Assembly: GCA_036639635.1 (NCBI GenBank)
Contig: JAVWIF010000013.1
Coordinates: 1-38,901 of the forward strand
Direction of reading: 5' to 3'
Origin: JAVWIF01 sp036639635
Lineage (GTDB): Bacteria > Bacillota_I > Bacilli_A > Erysipelotrichales > Erysipelotrichaceae
DNA: 38,901 nt
In this document: piece after piece, positions 31,859 to 38,901 of the stretch
Numbering within the stretch: position 1 is the stretch's first letter
Layout of the letters: each line of letters begins with the position of its first letter
Notes under the pieces: model-generated
Told to the model about the DNA's origin: nothing
Seen by the model: only the letters and a program-made list of their open reading frames with translations
Database searches by the model: none
Position numbers and translations under genes: made by a program

Positions 31859-33700
31859 ATGAGCGAAAAAGAAAAAATTATAAATATTGCGGTAATTGCC
31901 CACGTCGACGCTGGTAAATCTACATTGGTAGATGCCTTCCTTCGCCAAAGTGATGTATTTCGTAGTAATGAAGAAGTAGTCGACTGTGTTATGGATAGTA
32001 ATGATTTAGAACGTGAACGTGGAATTACAATCTATTCAAAAAACTGTAGTGTTATTCACGAGGGTGTAAAAATTAATATCGTGGACACTCCAGGACATGC
32101 GGATTTCTCAAGTGAAGTTGAACGTATAATTAAAACGGTAGATGCCGTTATCTTATTAGTTGACTCAAGTGAAGGTCCTATGCCACAAACACGTTTTGTA
32201 TTAAGTAAATCCTTAGAACTAGGTTTACGTCCAATTCTGTTGATCAATAAGATTGATAAAAAAGACCAACGAGCAGAAGAAGTTGTAGATGAAGTATATG
32301 ATTTATTTTTAGATTTAAATGCAACAGACAAACAATTGGATTTCCCTATTCTTTATGGAATTGCTAAAAAAGGAATTGTTCAATATGACTTAGATACACC
32401 AAGTGACTCTATTGAACCCTTATTTAAAACAATTTTAAATCATTGTGAAGTTTATCCTGATCTTGATGATGATCCATTACAAGTACAAATTAGTGCACTT
32501 GCTTATGATGAATACATAGGACGTTTAGGTATTGGTAGAGTTTATCAAGGTGTTTTGAAGGAACAACAATCTTTAGTTGTTTGTGATTCTTTTGGAAATG
32601 AGAGAAATAAATCAACTTCTCAAATCTTTGTTTATCGTGGAATGGGACGTGTTTCTGTAAAAGAAGCTCGCTCAGGTGACATTGTTGTAGTTGCAGGTAT
32701 TTCTGATATATCAATAGGAGAAACACTTTGTGAGAAAGACCATATCCTTCCCTTACCAGGTATTAAGATTGAAGAACCTACCTTAAGTATGAACTTCATA
32801 GTTAATAAATCACCATTTGCTGGTAAGAGTGGTAAGTATGTTACTTCTCGTAACTTAAAAGAAAGATTAGAAAAAGAATTAGAAGTGAACGTTGGATTAA
32901 AAGTAGAATCTACGGATAGTGGAGACTGTTTTAAAGTAAGTGGACGTGGAGAGTTACATATTTCTGTACTACTTGAGCAAATGCGTCGTGAAGGCTTTGA
33001 AGTTGCTGTTAGTAAACCTGAAGTTATCTTACATAAAGATGCAAATGGTAAAACTGTAGAGCCAGTAGAAGAAGTTGTAGCAATTGCTCCTGAAGAATAT
33101 AGTGGAACAATCATAAACAAATTAAACCTTCGTAAAGGAAATATGATTGACATGGTAGAAGAAAATGGCTATGTTCGTATTACTTATGAAGCACCAACAA
33201 GAGGATTACTTGGATACCGTAGTGAATTCATTAATGATACACATGGAGAAGGAACACTTGTTCGTCGTATTAATGGATATACACCTTATAAAGGGGAAAT
33301 CATGCAACGTAAGAATGGTGCTATGATTTCAACTGAATTAGGAAGTGCAATGACTTATGCTTTATGGAACTTACAAGAGCGCGGTACCTTATTCATTTCT
33401 CCACAAACAGAAGTATATGAAGGAATGATTATTGGAGTATCTGCACGTAATGTAGATATGGATGTAAATCCTTTAAAGAACAAAAAGTTAACTGCCATTC
33501 GTTCTAGTGGAAATGATGAAGCAATGCGTTTAACTACGCCTAAAGATATGACATTAGAAGAAGCCTTAGAATTCATCAATGATGATGAATTGGTAGAAAT
33601 TGTACCTGCTTGTATTCGTTTACGTAAAAAAGGTTTAAAACCTCATGAACGTCGTCAATACTTTAGAGAAAAAACGGAAGATATTGCAGACTTAGATTAA
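31859..33700 (+). CDS. typA: Translational GTPase TypA/BipA
   Basis: TypA is a ribosome-binding GTPase that aids 50S assembly and stress or cold growth. The 613-residue protein has the G domain with AHVDAGKSTL (14-23), the switch RERGITIYSK, DTPGHADF and NKID, then EF-G-like beta-barrel and alpha/beta domains and the TypA-specific C-terminal domain (GLLGYRSEFINDTHGEG; RSSGNDEAMRLTTP). Length and order are normal. It is a single gene with its own promoter and terminator. AAAGGTGG precedes the ATG. Confidence 0.97.
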   Translation: MSEKEKIINIAVIAHVDAGKSTLVDAFLRQSDVFRSNEEVVDCVMDSNDLERERGITIYSKNCSVIHEGVKINIVDTPGHADFSSEVERIIKTVDAVILLVDSSEGPMPQTRFVLSKSLELGLRPILLINKIDKKDQRAEEVVDEVYDLFLDLNATDKQLDFPILYGIAKKGIVQYDLDTPSDSIEPLFKTILNHCEVYPDLDDDPLQVQISALAYDEYIGRLGIGRVYQGVLKEQQSLVVCDSFGNERNKSTSQIFVYRGMGRVSVKEARSGDIVVVAGISDISIGETLCEKDHILPLPGIKIEEPTLSMNFIVNKSPFAGKSGKYVTSRNLKERLEKELEVNVGLKVESTDSGDCFKVSGRGELHISVLLEQMRREGFEVAVSKPEVILHKDANGKTVEPVEEVVAIAPEEYSGTIINKLNLRKGNMIDMVEENGYVRITYEAPTRGLLGYRSEFINDTHGEGTLVRRINGYTPYKGEIMQRKNGAMISTELGSAMTYALWNLQERGTLFISPQTEVYEGMIIGVSARNVDMDVNPLKNKKLTAIRSSGNDEAMRLTTPKDMTLEEALEFINDDELVEIVPACIRLRKKGLKPHERRQYFREKTEDIADLD

Positions 33701-33707
33701 GCACATA

Positions 33708-33731
33708 AAAAGAATCCCTAGGGATTCTTTT
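33708..33731. terminator. Bidirectional terminator between typA and the zinc-ribbon gene
   Basis: A perfect 11-bp stem AAAAGAATCCC/GGGATTCTTTT with a two-base centre lies between the convergent genes and is T-tailed on both strands. Confidence 0.88.
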
Positions 33732-33732
33732 C

Positions 33733-34125
33733 TTATGTTCGCTTATCAAACTTTGTTTTGCATTTAGGACAGGTAATCGTAAGTGTTCCTCGTCCTTTTG
33801 GTACACGCAGGCGTTGTTTACAGTTTGGACAAGAATAAAACTTATGTGTTTTACGTTCTTTCCATTCTTTGCGTTTTGTGTGTACTCTACTAGTAATTGG
33901 ATATACCATACGCAAAAACTTTGTGTTTTCTCCAGAACGTTTATAAGTATTTCTACTAAATATTCGAAACCAACACCAAATCAATAACGCCAATGCAACA
34001 TATGTCACATACGGAATTCGGAAAATTGCAGAAACTACTGTAATAATAAAATATAGGATAAGCAAAAAGAAGGATAATTGGTCAGCTCCATATCTTCCTC
34101 GCATAAAATTTTGTAACCATTTCAT
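33733..34125 (-). CDS. Membrane protein with C-terminal zinc ribbon
   Basis: This 130-residue protein has two hydrophobic helices (about 18-36 and 40-57), a basic linker, and a four-cysteine zinc ribbon at the end: CPNC and CPKC, separated by about 20 residues. It is a recognisable type in Firmicutes but has no known function. The ATG at 34125 follows a GGGAG-containing site. It has its own promoter-like sequence and converges with typA. Confidence 0.78.
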   Translation of the reverse strand: MKWLQNFMRGRYGADQLSFFLLILYFIITVVSAIFRIPYVTYVALALLIWCWFRIFSRNTYKRSGENTKFLRMVYPITSRVHTKRKEWKERKTHKFYSCPNCKQRLRVPKGRGTLTITCPKCKTKFDKRT

Positions 34126-34152
34126 AAAGCAAAACTCCCTTCAATGCGACTA

Positions 34153-34181
34153 ATTATATCACTTCTATTTTATATTTGCTA
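34153..34181 (-). promoter_or_regulatory. Promoter of the zinc-ribbon membrane protein gene
   Basis: TAGCAA (34176-34181, minus strand) and TATAAT (34153-34158) are 17 bp apart, with TGA before the -10 making it extended. Confidence 0.55.
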
Positions 34182-34241
34182 TGCTATCAGATAATTTAAG
34201 ATAACTTTCACATAATATACCATAGGTTTTGAACATCTAAA

Positions 34242-34270
34242 TTGACATTTCAATAAAACACTGCTAATAT
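34242..34270 (+). promoter_or_regulatory. Promoter of the FMN riboswitch-ribU unit
   Basis: A consensus TTGACA (34242-34247) and TAATAT (34265-34270) are 17 bp apart, ending 14 bp before the riboswitch. Confidence 0.75.
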
Positions 34271-34284
34271 AGTGATGACAAAAA

Positions 34285-34390
34285 CTTCAGGGTCGGGTGA
34301 AATTCCCAATCGGCGGTATACCCCGCAAGCCAAACATTGGCACGAACGAGTGAGATTCTCGTGGCGACAGTAAAGTCTGGATGAAAGAAG
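34285..34390 (+). promoter_or_regulatory. FMN riboswitch (RFN element)
   Basis: The conserved RFN order is intact: CTTCAGGGTCGGGTGAAATT, then ATCGGCGGTA, CCCGCAAGCC, GAGTGAGATTCTCGTGGCGAC, AGTAAAGTCTGGATG and closing GAAAGAAG. The closing GAAAGAAG pairs with the opening CTTC. A terminator follows. FMN should stop ribU transcription. Confidence 0.97.
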
Positions 34391-34414
34391 TGTAGTTTTT
34401 TTGTAGTTCTCCCT

Positions 34415-34441
34415 AAAGGTTTTGTTGAAAACCTTTTTTTA
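34415..34441 (+). terminator. FMN-riboswitch-controlled terminator
   Basis: A stem AAAGGTTTT/AAAACCTTT (34415-34423 with 34428-34436) with a four-base loop GTTG and a run of T. It lies between the RFN element and the ribU ribosome binding site. Confidence 0.85.
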
Positions 34442-34491
34442 TTTTATTTATAGAAAAAGGATATGAAGATATTGATAAGGAGGAAAACATC

Positions 34492-35112
34492 ATGTCAGCA
34501 TATGTTTCAACAAAAAGTAGATTGGATGTACATTCAATCGCAAAAATTAGTATATTAGGTGCACTCGCTTGTATCCTAATGATGTTTCAATTTCCGTTGC
34601 CTTTCGCACCAGCATTCTATCAATTAGATTTTAGTGAAGTTATAGTTTTAATTGGTGGCTTTGCCTTAGGTCCTTGGGCTGCAGTTTGTATTGAAGCTTT
34701 AAAAATTGTATTAAATCTATTATTAAATGGATCTGCTACAATGGGTGTAGGAGAACTTGGTAACTTTATTATTGGATGTGCACTTGTATTACCACCTGTC
34801 ATATTGTATAAAAAAGAGAAAACAAAGAAACATGCTATTGTAGGATTATTGATAGGTACTATTCTTATGAGTGTAGTAGGTGCTATTGTAAACTACTTTG
34901 TATTACTTCCTGCTTATGCCTTCTTTATGCAACCATATTTAACTATTGATATGATTATTGGAATGGGGCATGCAATTAATTCAAATATTAATAGCTTACT
35001 TCCCTTAGTTCTTATCTGTGTTGTTCCTTTTAATATTGTCAAGGGAATCATGGTAAGTGCTGTCGTCATGTTAACATATAAAAAGATTGCACCAGTTTTA
35101 AAAAAATTATAA
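34492..35112 (+). CDS. ribU: Riboflavin ECF transporter substrate-binding subunit RibU
   Basis: RibU binds riboflavin in the membrane and works with shared ECF ATPases. The 206-residue protein has five to six helices and the typical LGALACILMMFQFPLPFAPAFYQLDFSE (motifs near 24-48), with GPWAAVCIEALKIVLNLLLNGS and GELGNFIIG following. The upstream FMN riboswitch confirms the assignment. AAGGAGG precedes the ATG, and a terminator follows. No ECF ATPase or T component gene is in this window. Confidence 0.95.
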   Translation: MSAYVSTKSRLDVHSIAKISILGALACILMMFQFPLPFAPAFYQLDFSEVIVLIGGFALGPWAAVCIEALKIVLNLLLNGSATMGVGELGNFIIGCALVLPPVILYKKEKTKKHAIVGLLIGTILMSVVGAIVNYFVLLPAYAFFMQPYLTIDMIIGMGHAINSNINSLLPLVLICVVPFNIVKGIMVSAVVMLTYKKIAPVLKKL

Positions 35113-35146
35113 AAAATGTTAGTGAGTAGTCTCGCTAGCATTTTTT
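35112..35146. terminator. Terminator shared by ribU and the ABC permease gene
   Basis: A 15-bp stem with two G-U pairs (35112-35126 with 35131-35145) and a TAGT loop, followed by eight T on the plus strand. The permease coding end (stop at 35119) lies within this hairpin. Confidence 0.82.
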
Positions 35147-35862
35147 TTCTGAAATATAACGTGTTGCATACCTTCCATAAATAATAATACAAGAATAATC
35201 CAACCAGTCCAAGCAAATATGCCTGTCATATCGCTATTTAAGCGACACAGGTTCAATTGTCGTCCAACTCCTGTTTGTACCTGTCCAATGATTTCCGCCA
35301 TGACACCCACCTTAAAAGCCAAAGAAATGCCGTTTGATAATGATGCTTGCATGGCACTTTGTAATAAAGGAATATAGACATACCATATTTGATAACTCTT
35401 CTTGGTAGGATATAAGCGTAAAACATTCTTTAAATTTTGTTGAATATGTAAGAACCCCTGAAACAAACTGCTATAGATGGTTGGAAATATAATGAGAAAA
35501 CTTACTATAGAAGCACTACGATCACGCCCAAACCAAACTAAAACAATAATTATATAGGATATATTAGGAACACTTCTTGTTAATAATAATACAGGATAAA
35601 ATAAATCTTTAAATACATTCGACTTATAGGATAAAAATGCGCATAGGAAAGCTAGTATAAAAGCAATACATAAACCGCTTAATGAACGAACTAAGGTAAT
35701 TCCTAATGTACTATAAAAAGAAGCTGTCATCACTTGCTTCCCCATGAGTGCAATCACATCCAATGGATAAGGAAACAGAAAATCGTTATCTATTTGAATT
35801 GCTAAAAATTCCCAAATAATAAATAGTACGAAGAGTGCTGATATGGTACGATATTTTTTCAT
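35119..35862 (-). CDS. Orphan ABC transporter permease, nitrate/sulfonate/thiamine-precursor type
   Basis: This 247-residue inner-membrane permease has about six helices and the SsuC/TauC/ThiX-type pattern: DFLFPYPLDVI, LGITLVRSLSGLCIAF, TRSVPNISYIII and an EAA-like loop LRLYPTKKSYQIWYVYIPLLQSAMQAS. No ATPase or binding protein gene lies near it. The ATG at 35862 overlaps the SRAP stop codon as TAATG, and its site GGGAGG is inside SRAP, so it is coupled to SRAP. An in-frame ATG further up is part of that site. Substrate cannot be told. Confidence 0.83.
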   Translation of the reverse strand: MKKYRTISALFVLFIIWEFLAIQIDNDFLFPYPLDVIALMGKQVMTASFYSTLGITLVRSLSGLCIAFILAFLCAFLSYKSNVFKDLFYPVLLLTRSVPNISYIIIVLVWFGRDRSASIVSFLIIFPTIYSSLFQGFLHIQQNLKNVLRLYPTKKSYQIWYVYIPLLQSAMQASLSNGISLAFKVGVMAEIIGQVQTGVGRQLNLCRLNSDMTGIFAWTGWIILVLLFMEGMQHVIFQKKNASETTH

Positions 35863-36431
35863 TAGATATCCTCCCATAATGATTCTTGATAATATTTGTT
35901 TTCATCTAGAACCGTTATTTTAAATTCTTGATTATCCATCACAAAAGGATGCGCTCCTTCTAGATAACGATGCATTTGAGCTTCTTCTACTAATAAAGGC
36001 ATCCTATGATGAATCTTGCTTAATGAGGATTGTGCTTCACACGTAATTACAACAAATTCATTTTGTTCGTTGTACATCCCCGCAAGATATATAAGTGGTT
36101 GTTGTGAGTTTTGAATATATACTTTTCTTTTGTTTTGCCACTCATAATATCCATTGCATGGTAATAAACAATAGTTCAAATTTTTAAATAATAGTTTCTC
36201 ATGCACACTTTCATTACGTGCATTGATAATACGTTGATTTGATTGGCAAGGTATTCCCCATTTCATGACTGCAAGGTCATAATCAGTGTGACCACGAACA
36301 ATTGCTAAAGCGTCTTGACTAGGGAACACTTCTTTTTGCGCAAAGGAAAATAAGTTTAACTGTTTAATTTTTTTATTCAATTTGTGAAATTCTACTCGCT
36401 CATCTACTTCAAAATAATATCGACCACACAT
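35862..36431 (-). CDS. SOS response-associated peptidase (SRAP/YedK/HMCES family)
   Basis: SRAP proteins cross-link to abasic sites in single-stranded DNA and protect them. This 189-residue protein has the catalytic C2 exposed after Met1 removal (MCGRYYF), N70 in INARNES, E97 in GYYEW and H142 in HHRMP, the full active-site set. Length is slightly below the family's usual 200-230. Its stop codon overlaps the start of the ABC permease. GGGGTG precedes the ATG. I see no LexA-type site. Confidence 0.93.
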   Translation of the reverse strand: MCGRYYFEVDERVEFHKLNKKIKQLNLFSFAQKEVFPSQDALAIVRGHTDYDLAVMKWGIPCQSNQRIINARNESVHEKLLFKNLNYCLLPCNGYYEWQNKRKVYIQNSQQPLIYLAGMYNEQNEFVVITCEAQSSLSKIHHRMPLLVEEAQMHRYLEGAHPFVMDNQEFKITVLDENKYYQESLWEDI

Positions 36432-36458
36432 TCCGCATCACCCCTTGTTCGTATTTTT

Positions 36459-37844
36459 TTATTTTATTTTACTCTTGATTTGTTGCATTTCTTTTTTTAT
36501 TTCTACTACATTATAATTTAATTTCAATGCTTTCTGATAAGCTTCAAGCGCTTTTGATAATTTGTTTTGTTTCTTATACAATTCTCCAAATACAGAATAT
36601 ATCCATCCGTCGCAACGTCCTAATTCAACAGCTTTGTCTAAATATTGGCCCGCTTCATTCAAATGATTTGTTCGTACGTAGCACCATCCTAACATAGATA
36701 CGTACTCAACTTGATTACTTTCTAATTCAATTACTTTGTGATATAGCACAATAGCTTCTTCAAATTTACCTACTAGTACATAACAATAGGCTAGTTCTTC
36801 ATAAGGCCAATCTTCACTTGGATATTTCTCTATTCCATCTTTATAGATAGCAATTGCTTTTTCATATTCTTCATTTACATTAAAATAGCGTGCAAAATGG
36901 AGCATAAACCAACTATTCATTCCAACAGCTTCAACTGCACGATCTAAATATTTCATTATTTTAGCAGTATCCATTTGTTTTTCCACTATTAAAATCATCT
37001 CTTGATAAATCCAAGTTGTATCTGATTCCTTACTTAACGCTTTTTCATAATATTTTAAAGCAAGATTATAATGCTCCGTTGCTTCTTTAGTCATTTTTAA
37101 GTGATGATATGTATCTCCCAATAAAGTCTGTATTTTAGTGTCATCCTTACCCAAGGATACGGCTTTTAAAAGATGCTGTAAAGCTTTCTTATATTGTTTT
37201 TCATCATATAGTGCATTTCCTACTTCCAATTGATACCAATCTTGATTCTTGTAAGTAGAAATACTCTCTAAGAACTCAAGTATTTTTTTATTATTATGTT
37301 GATTTTTATAAAAGTCTAATACGTCATAAAGTGTCTCATGATTACAATGTATTGCAAAACACTTTAAAAAGTATTCTTCTGCAGTAGCAAAATCTTCACA
37401 AGCCTCATAAACATAAGCTGCTTGAGAGATAATCCAACTATTTTTTTCATCATCTAATAAAGCATTTTCAAAGTATTCAATCGCTTTTTTGTAGTCTTTT
37501 TTTTGTGCATAAACCCATCCAATTTCTCCATGTAACCATGGTTCATCAAAGCCCAGTTCTAATGCTGTTAATAAAGCTATAAGTCCTTCTTCTAGGTATT
37601 CTTGGCGATCAAGTGAAAATCCTAATTGACTATACATCCAACCATCAACAGGAAATGTTAAAATCCCCTTTTTTAATATAATTTCAGCTTCACGATAACG
37701 CTCCATATGGTTTAAAAGCCATCCCATATTTCCATAATAAAAAGAATCATCGGTAGATGTATATTTTAACTTATCTAAGATAATACGTGCTTTTTCTAAT
37801 TGATTATCTTCTACTAGTTTATTAAACTCTGTTTTATAATCCAT
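36459..37844 (-). CDS. Tetratricopeptide repeat protein
   Basis: This 461-residue protein is almost wholly TPR units (about twelve), for example GWLLNHMERYREAEIILKKGI, GWVYAQKKDYKKAIEYFENAL and GELYKKQNKLSKALEAYQKAL. There is no signal peptide or membrane helix, so it is probably a cytoplasmic protein-binding scaffold. Partners are unknown. The ATG at 37844 lies 8 bp from AAAGG and is preferred over upstream in-frame starts at 37850 and 37853. It lies 27 bp upstream of SRAP on the same strand, so the two may be cotranscribed. Confidence 0.9.
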   Translation of the reverse strand: MDYKTEFNKLVEDNQLEKARIILDKLKYTSTDDSFYYGNMGWLLNHMERYREAEIILKKGILTFPVDGWMYSQLGFSLDRQEYLEEGLIALLTALELGFDEPWLHGEIGWVYAQKKDYKKAIEYFENALLDDEKNSWIISQAAYVYEACEDFATAEEYFLKCFAIHCNHETLYDVLDFYKNQHNNKKILEFLESISTYKNQDWYQLEVGNALYDEKQYKKALQHLLKAVSLGKDDTKIQTLLGDTYHHLKMTKEATEHYNLALKYYEKALSKESDTTWIYQEMILIVEKQMDTAKIMKYLDRAVEAVGMNSWFMLHFARYFNVNEEYEKAIAIYKDGIEKYPSEDWPYEELAYCYVLVGKFEEAIVLYHKVIELESNQVEYVSMLGWCYVRTNHLNEAGQYLDKAVELGRCDGWIYSVFGELYKKQNKLSKALEAYQKALKLNYNVVEIKKEMQQIKSKIK

Positions 37845-37893
37845 AAACATCACCTTTCTTTTCTTTTATTATACTTTAAATTATATTGTTTAT

Positions 37894-37922
37894 AAAGCTA
37901 TTGCCACTATGACAATAGCTTT
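37894..37922 (-). terminator. Weak terminator-like hairpin after the exporter gene
   Basis: A perfect 10-bp stem AAAGCTATTG/CAATAGCTTT with a nine-base loop lies just past the exporter stop codon. The T-tail on the minus strand is poor. Confidence 0.5.
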
Positions 37923-37932
37923 ATTAGTATAT

Positions 37933-38778
37933 CTACATCCATTGTAGAAAAACACCTGGTATTAGTGCACTTAAAAATAAGATTGTTAAAATACGTAGAA
38001 TATCTCTTTTATTGTCATACATTTTTAAAAGCACCAATAAACCTAAACCGGCACTTGTTATTAAACCTGCACATAGTGCTCCAAATGATAAGACTCCATC
38101 AATGTACAATTGAGCTAACATAACACTTGCTGCACAATTGGGAATAAGCCCTACAATACTTGCAAGTAGTGGTTGCAAAAATGAGCCATTTGCTAACAAT
38201 GTAGAAAGACTTTCTTTCCCAATATAATGAATAAATAATGATAATCCTAAATTAACAAAAAAAATGAAACCAAATATTTTAAGTGTATGAACACTTGCTA
38301 TATATACTATTGAATGATGTTCTTCTTCAAGATTTAAGTCACATTCTTGATGAATATTATGCAGTGAATGATTCTTTTGTAAAAGTTTTCGATTCACTAA
38401 GAAATCACAAGCATATCCTACAATAAAGGCTACTATTAATTTAACTACTATAACATTTATTAAAGTATTCATTTGATTAGGTTGTGCAACAAGAATTGGA
38501 ATTGCTTCATCACTAGTTGATATAAATACCGCAAGCAACGTCCCTAATGAAATAGAATTGTTCATATATAAACCAGAAGCAAGCACAGAAAAACCACATT
38601 GGGGTACAATTCCTAATAAAGCTCCCACCAATGGTCCTAGTTTTTTTGCTCCTTCTAAGTGTTTTTGAAAAGAATTACTTGTTTTATGTTCCAAATACTC
38701 CATTAAAAAATAAGTTAAAAACAAAAAAGGCAACATTGGTAAGGAGTCATGGATAACATCTCTCATAATTTCAGTCAT
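37933..38778 (-). CDS. Putative heavy-metal exporter, ArsP_2/10TM family
   Basis: This 281-residue membrane protein has about eight to ten helices in two similar halves. Each half has a proline-X-cysteine motif: VPQCGFSVLASGLYMNNSISLG (from 58) and IPNCAASVMLAQLYIDGVLSFG (from 212), evidence of an internal duplication. The loop between (about 136-156) is rich in His, Cys and Glu, possibly metal-binding. It resembles the putative arsenic/manganese exporter family PF11449. The metal is unknown. AAAGGAG precedes the ATG. It lies just downstream of an rRNA terminator. Confidence 0.75.
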   Translation of the reverse strand: MTEIMRDVIHDSLPMLPFLFLTYFLMEYLEHKTSNSFQKHLEGAKKLGPLVGALLGIVPQCGFSVLASGLYMNNSISLGTLLAVFISTSDEAIPILVAQPNQMNTLINVIVVKLIVAFIVGYACDFLVNRKLLQKNHSLHNIHQECDLNLEEEHHSIVYIASVHTLKIFGFIFFVNLGLSLFIHYIGKESLSTLLANGSFLQPLLASIVGLIPNCAASVMLAQLYIDGVLSFGALCAGLITSAGLGLLVLLKMYDNKRDILRILTILFLSALIPGVFLQWM

Positions 38779-38802
38779 TAGTAAAAACTCCTTTCTTTAC
38801 CT

Positions 38803-38818
38803 AGTGCATTTTAGCACT
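38803..38818. promoter_or_regulatory. Short palindrome upstream of the exporter gene
   Basis: AGTGC-ATTTTA-GCACT lies 25-40 bp before the ATG of the exporter gene and spans a TAAAAT -10-like sequence on the minus strand. It could be an operator for a metal-responsive repressor. Confidence 0.35.
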
Positions 38819-38846
38819 TTTACAGCTTTTATTCCAGTCATATCAT

Positions 38847-38873
38847 AAAAAAAAGACACCCGTAAGAGTGTCT
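38847..38873 (-). terminator. rRNA operon terminator
   Basis: An 8-bp stem AGACACTC/GGGTGTCT (minus strand; 38866-38873 with 38854-38861), four-base loop and eight-T tail, lying four bases after the 5S rRNA 3' end. Confidence 0.85.
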
Positions 38874-38876
38874 ATA

Positions 38877-38901
38877 ACCTGGCAACGTGCTATCTTCACT
38901 A
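38877..38901 (-). rRNA. rrf: 5S rRNA, 3' end only
   Basis: The minus strand reads GAAGATAGCACGTTGCCAGG, the typical Firmicutes 5S rRNA 3' end (GxxGxxxGCACGUUGCCAGG), directly followed by an intrinsic terminator. The rest lies beyond the right edge, so an rRNA operon points into this window from the right. Confidence 0.75.

Noticed and set aside
32632..33153. Antisense reading frames inside typA
   Set aside because: Long open shadows on the opposite strand of a well-conserved gene, without ribosome binding sites or recognisable domains.

Overview
The window is AT-rich bacterial chromosome from a low-GC Firmicute. An FMN riboswitch before ribU, a lysine riboswitch, glycolipid/teichoic-acid type glycosyltransferases, strong GGAGG ribosome binding sites and T-tailed terminators all fit. 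My best guess is the Erysipelotrichia, an inference from gene style only. Almost every gene is on the minus strand. A 5S rRNA 3' end with its terminator enters from the right edge. Two runs of exactly 100 N (4593-4692 and 23086-23185) are scaffold gaps whose true length is unknown.

Left to right: a prophage lysis remnant (holin, M23/SH3 endolysin and a truncated fragment, 1-1480); rimO, a deoxyinosine-type DNA glycosylase and a GNAT (1590-3880); a plus-strand AAA/DUF4143-type ATPase cut by the first gap, with a promoter built over three 33-bp-spaced repeats; a flippase-like protein, a glycosyltransferase fused to a RecX domain, and YhaM (4940-8926); a second glycolipid glycosyltransferase, a hypothetical protein and a CysQ-like phosphatase (9568-12029); and a lysine-riboswitch-controlled amino acid ABC transporter (12087-14708).

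The middle is cell-envelope biology: a VanZ-like protein, a PdaA-like deacetylase with Ig-like domains, a COG2509 flavoprotein, and then murF, a VanC/VanG-type ligase, an alanine/serine racemase and a membrane protein that looks like the N-terminal half of VanT. I read this as a possible D-Ala-D-Ser peptidoglycan module in which VanT is split into two genes. After the second gap come a stand-alone AICAR transformylase, a 29-residue membrane peptide and a polyamine operon: XRE-cupin regulator, potA, potB and a potC-potD fusion. Its PotA carries two Ig-like repeats inside the TOBE region.

The right third holds an XRE regulator with palindromic operators, an esterase, a 720-bp non-coding stretch, typA, a zinc-ribbon membrane protein, the FMN-riboswitch-controlled ribU, an orphan ABC permease coupled to an SRAP gene, a TPR protein, and a putative heavy-metal exporter beside the rRNA terminator. 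The best candidates for follow-up are the split-VanT/VanG-like cluster, PotA with Ig repeats, the glycosyltransferase-RecX fusion and the phased repeats of the ATPase promoter.
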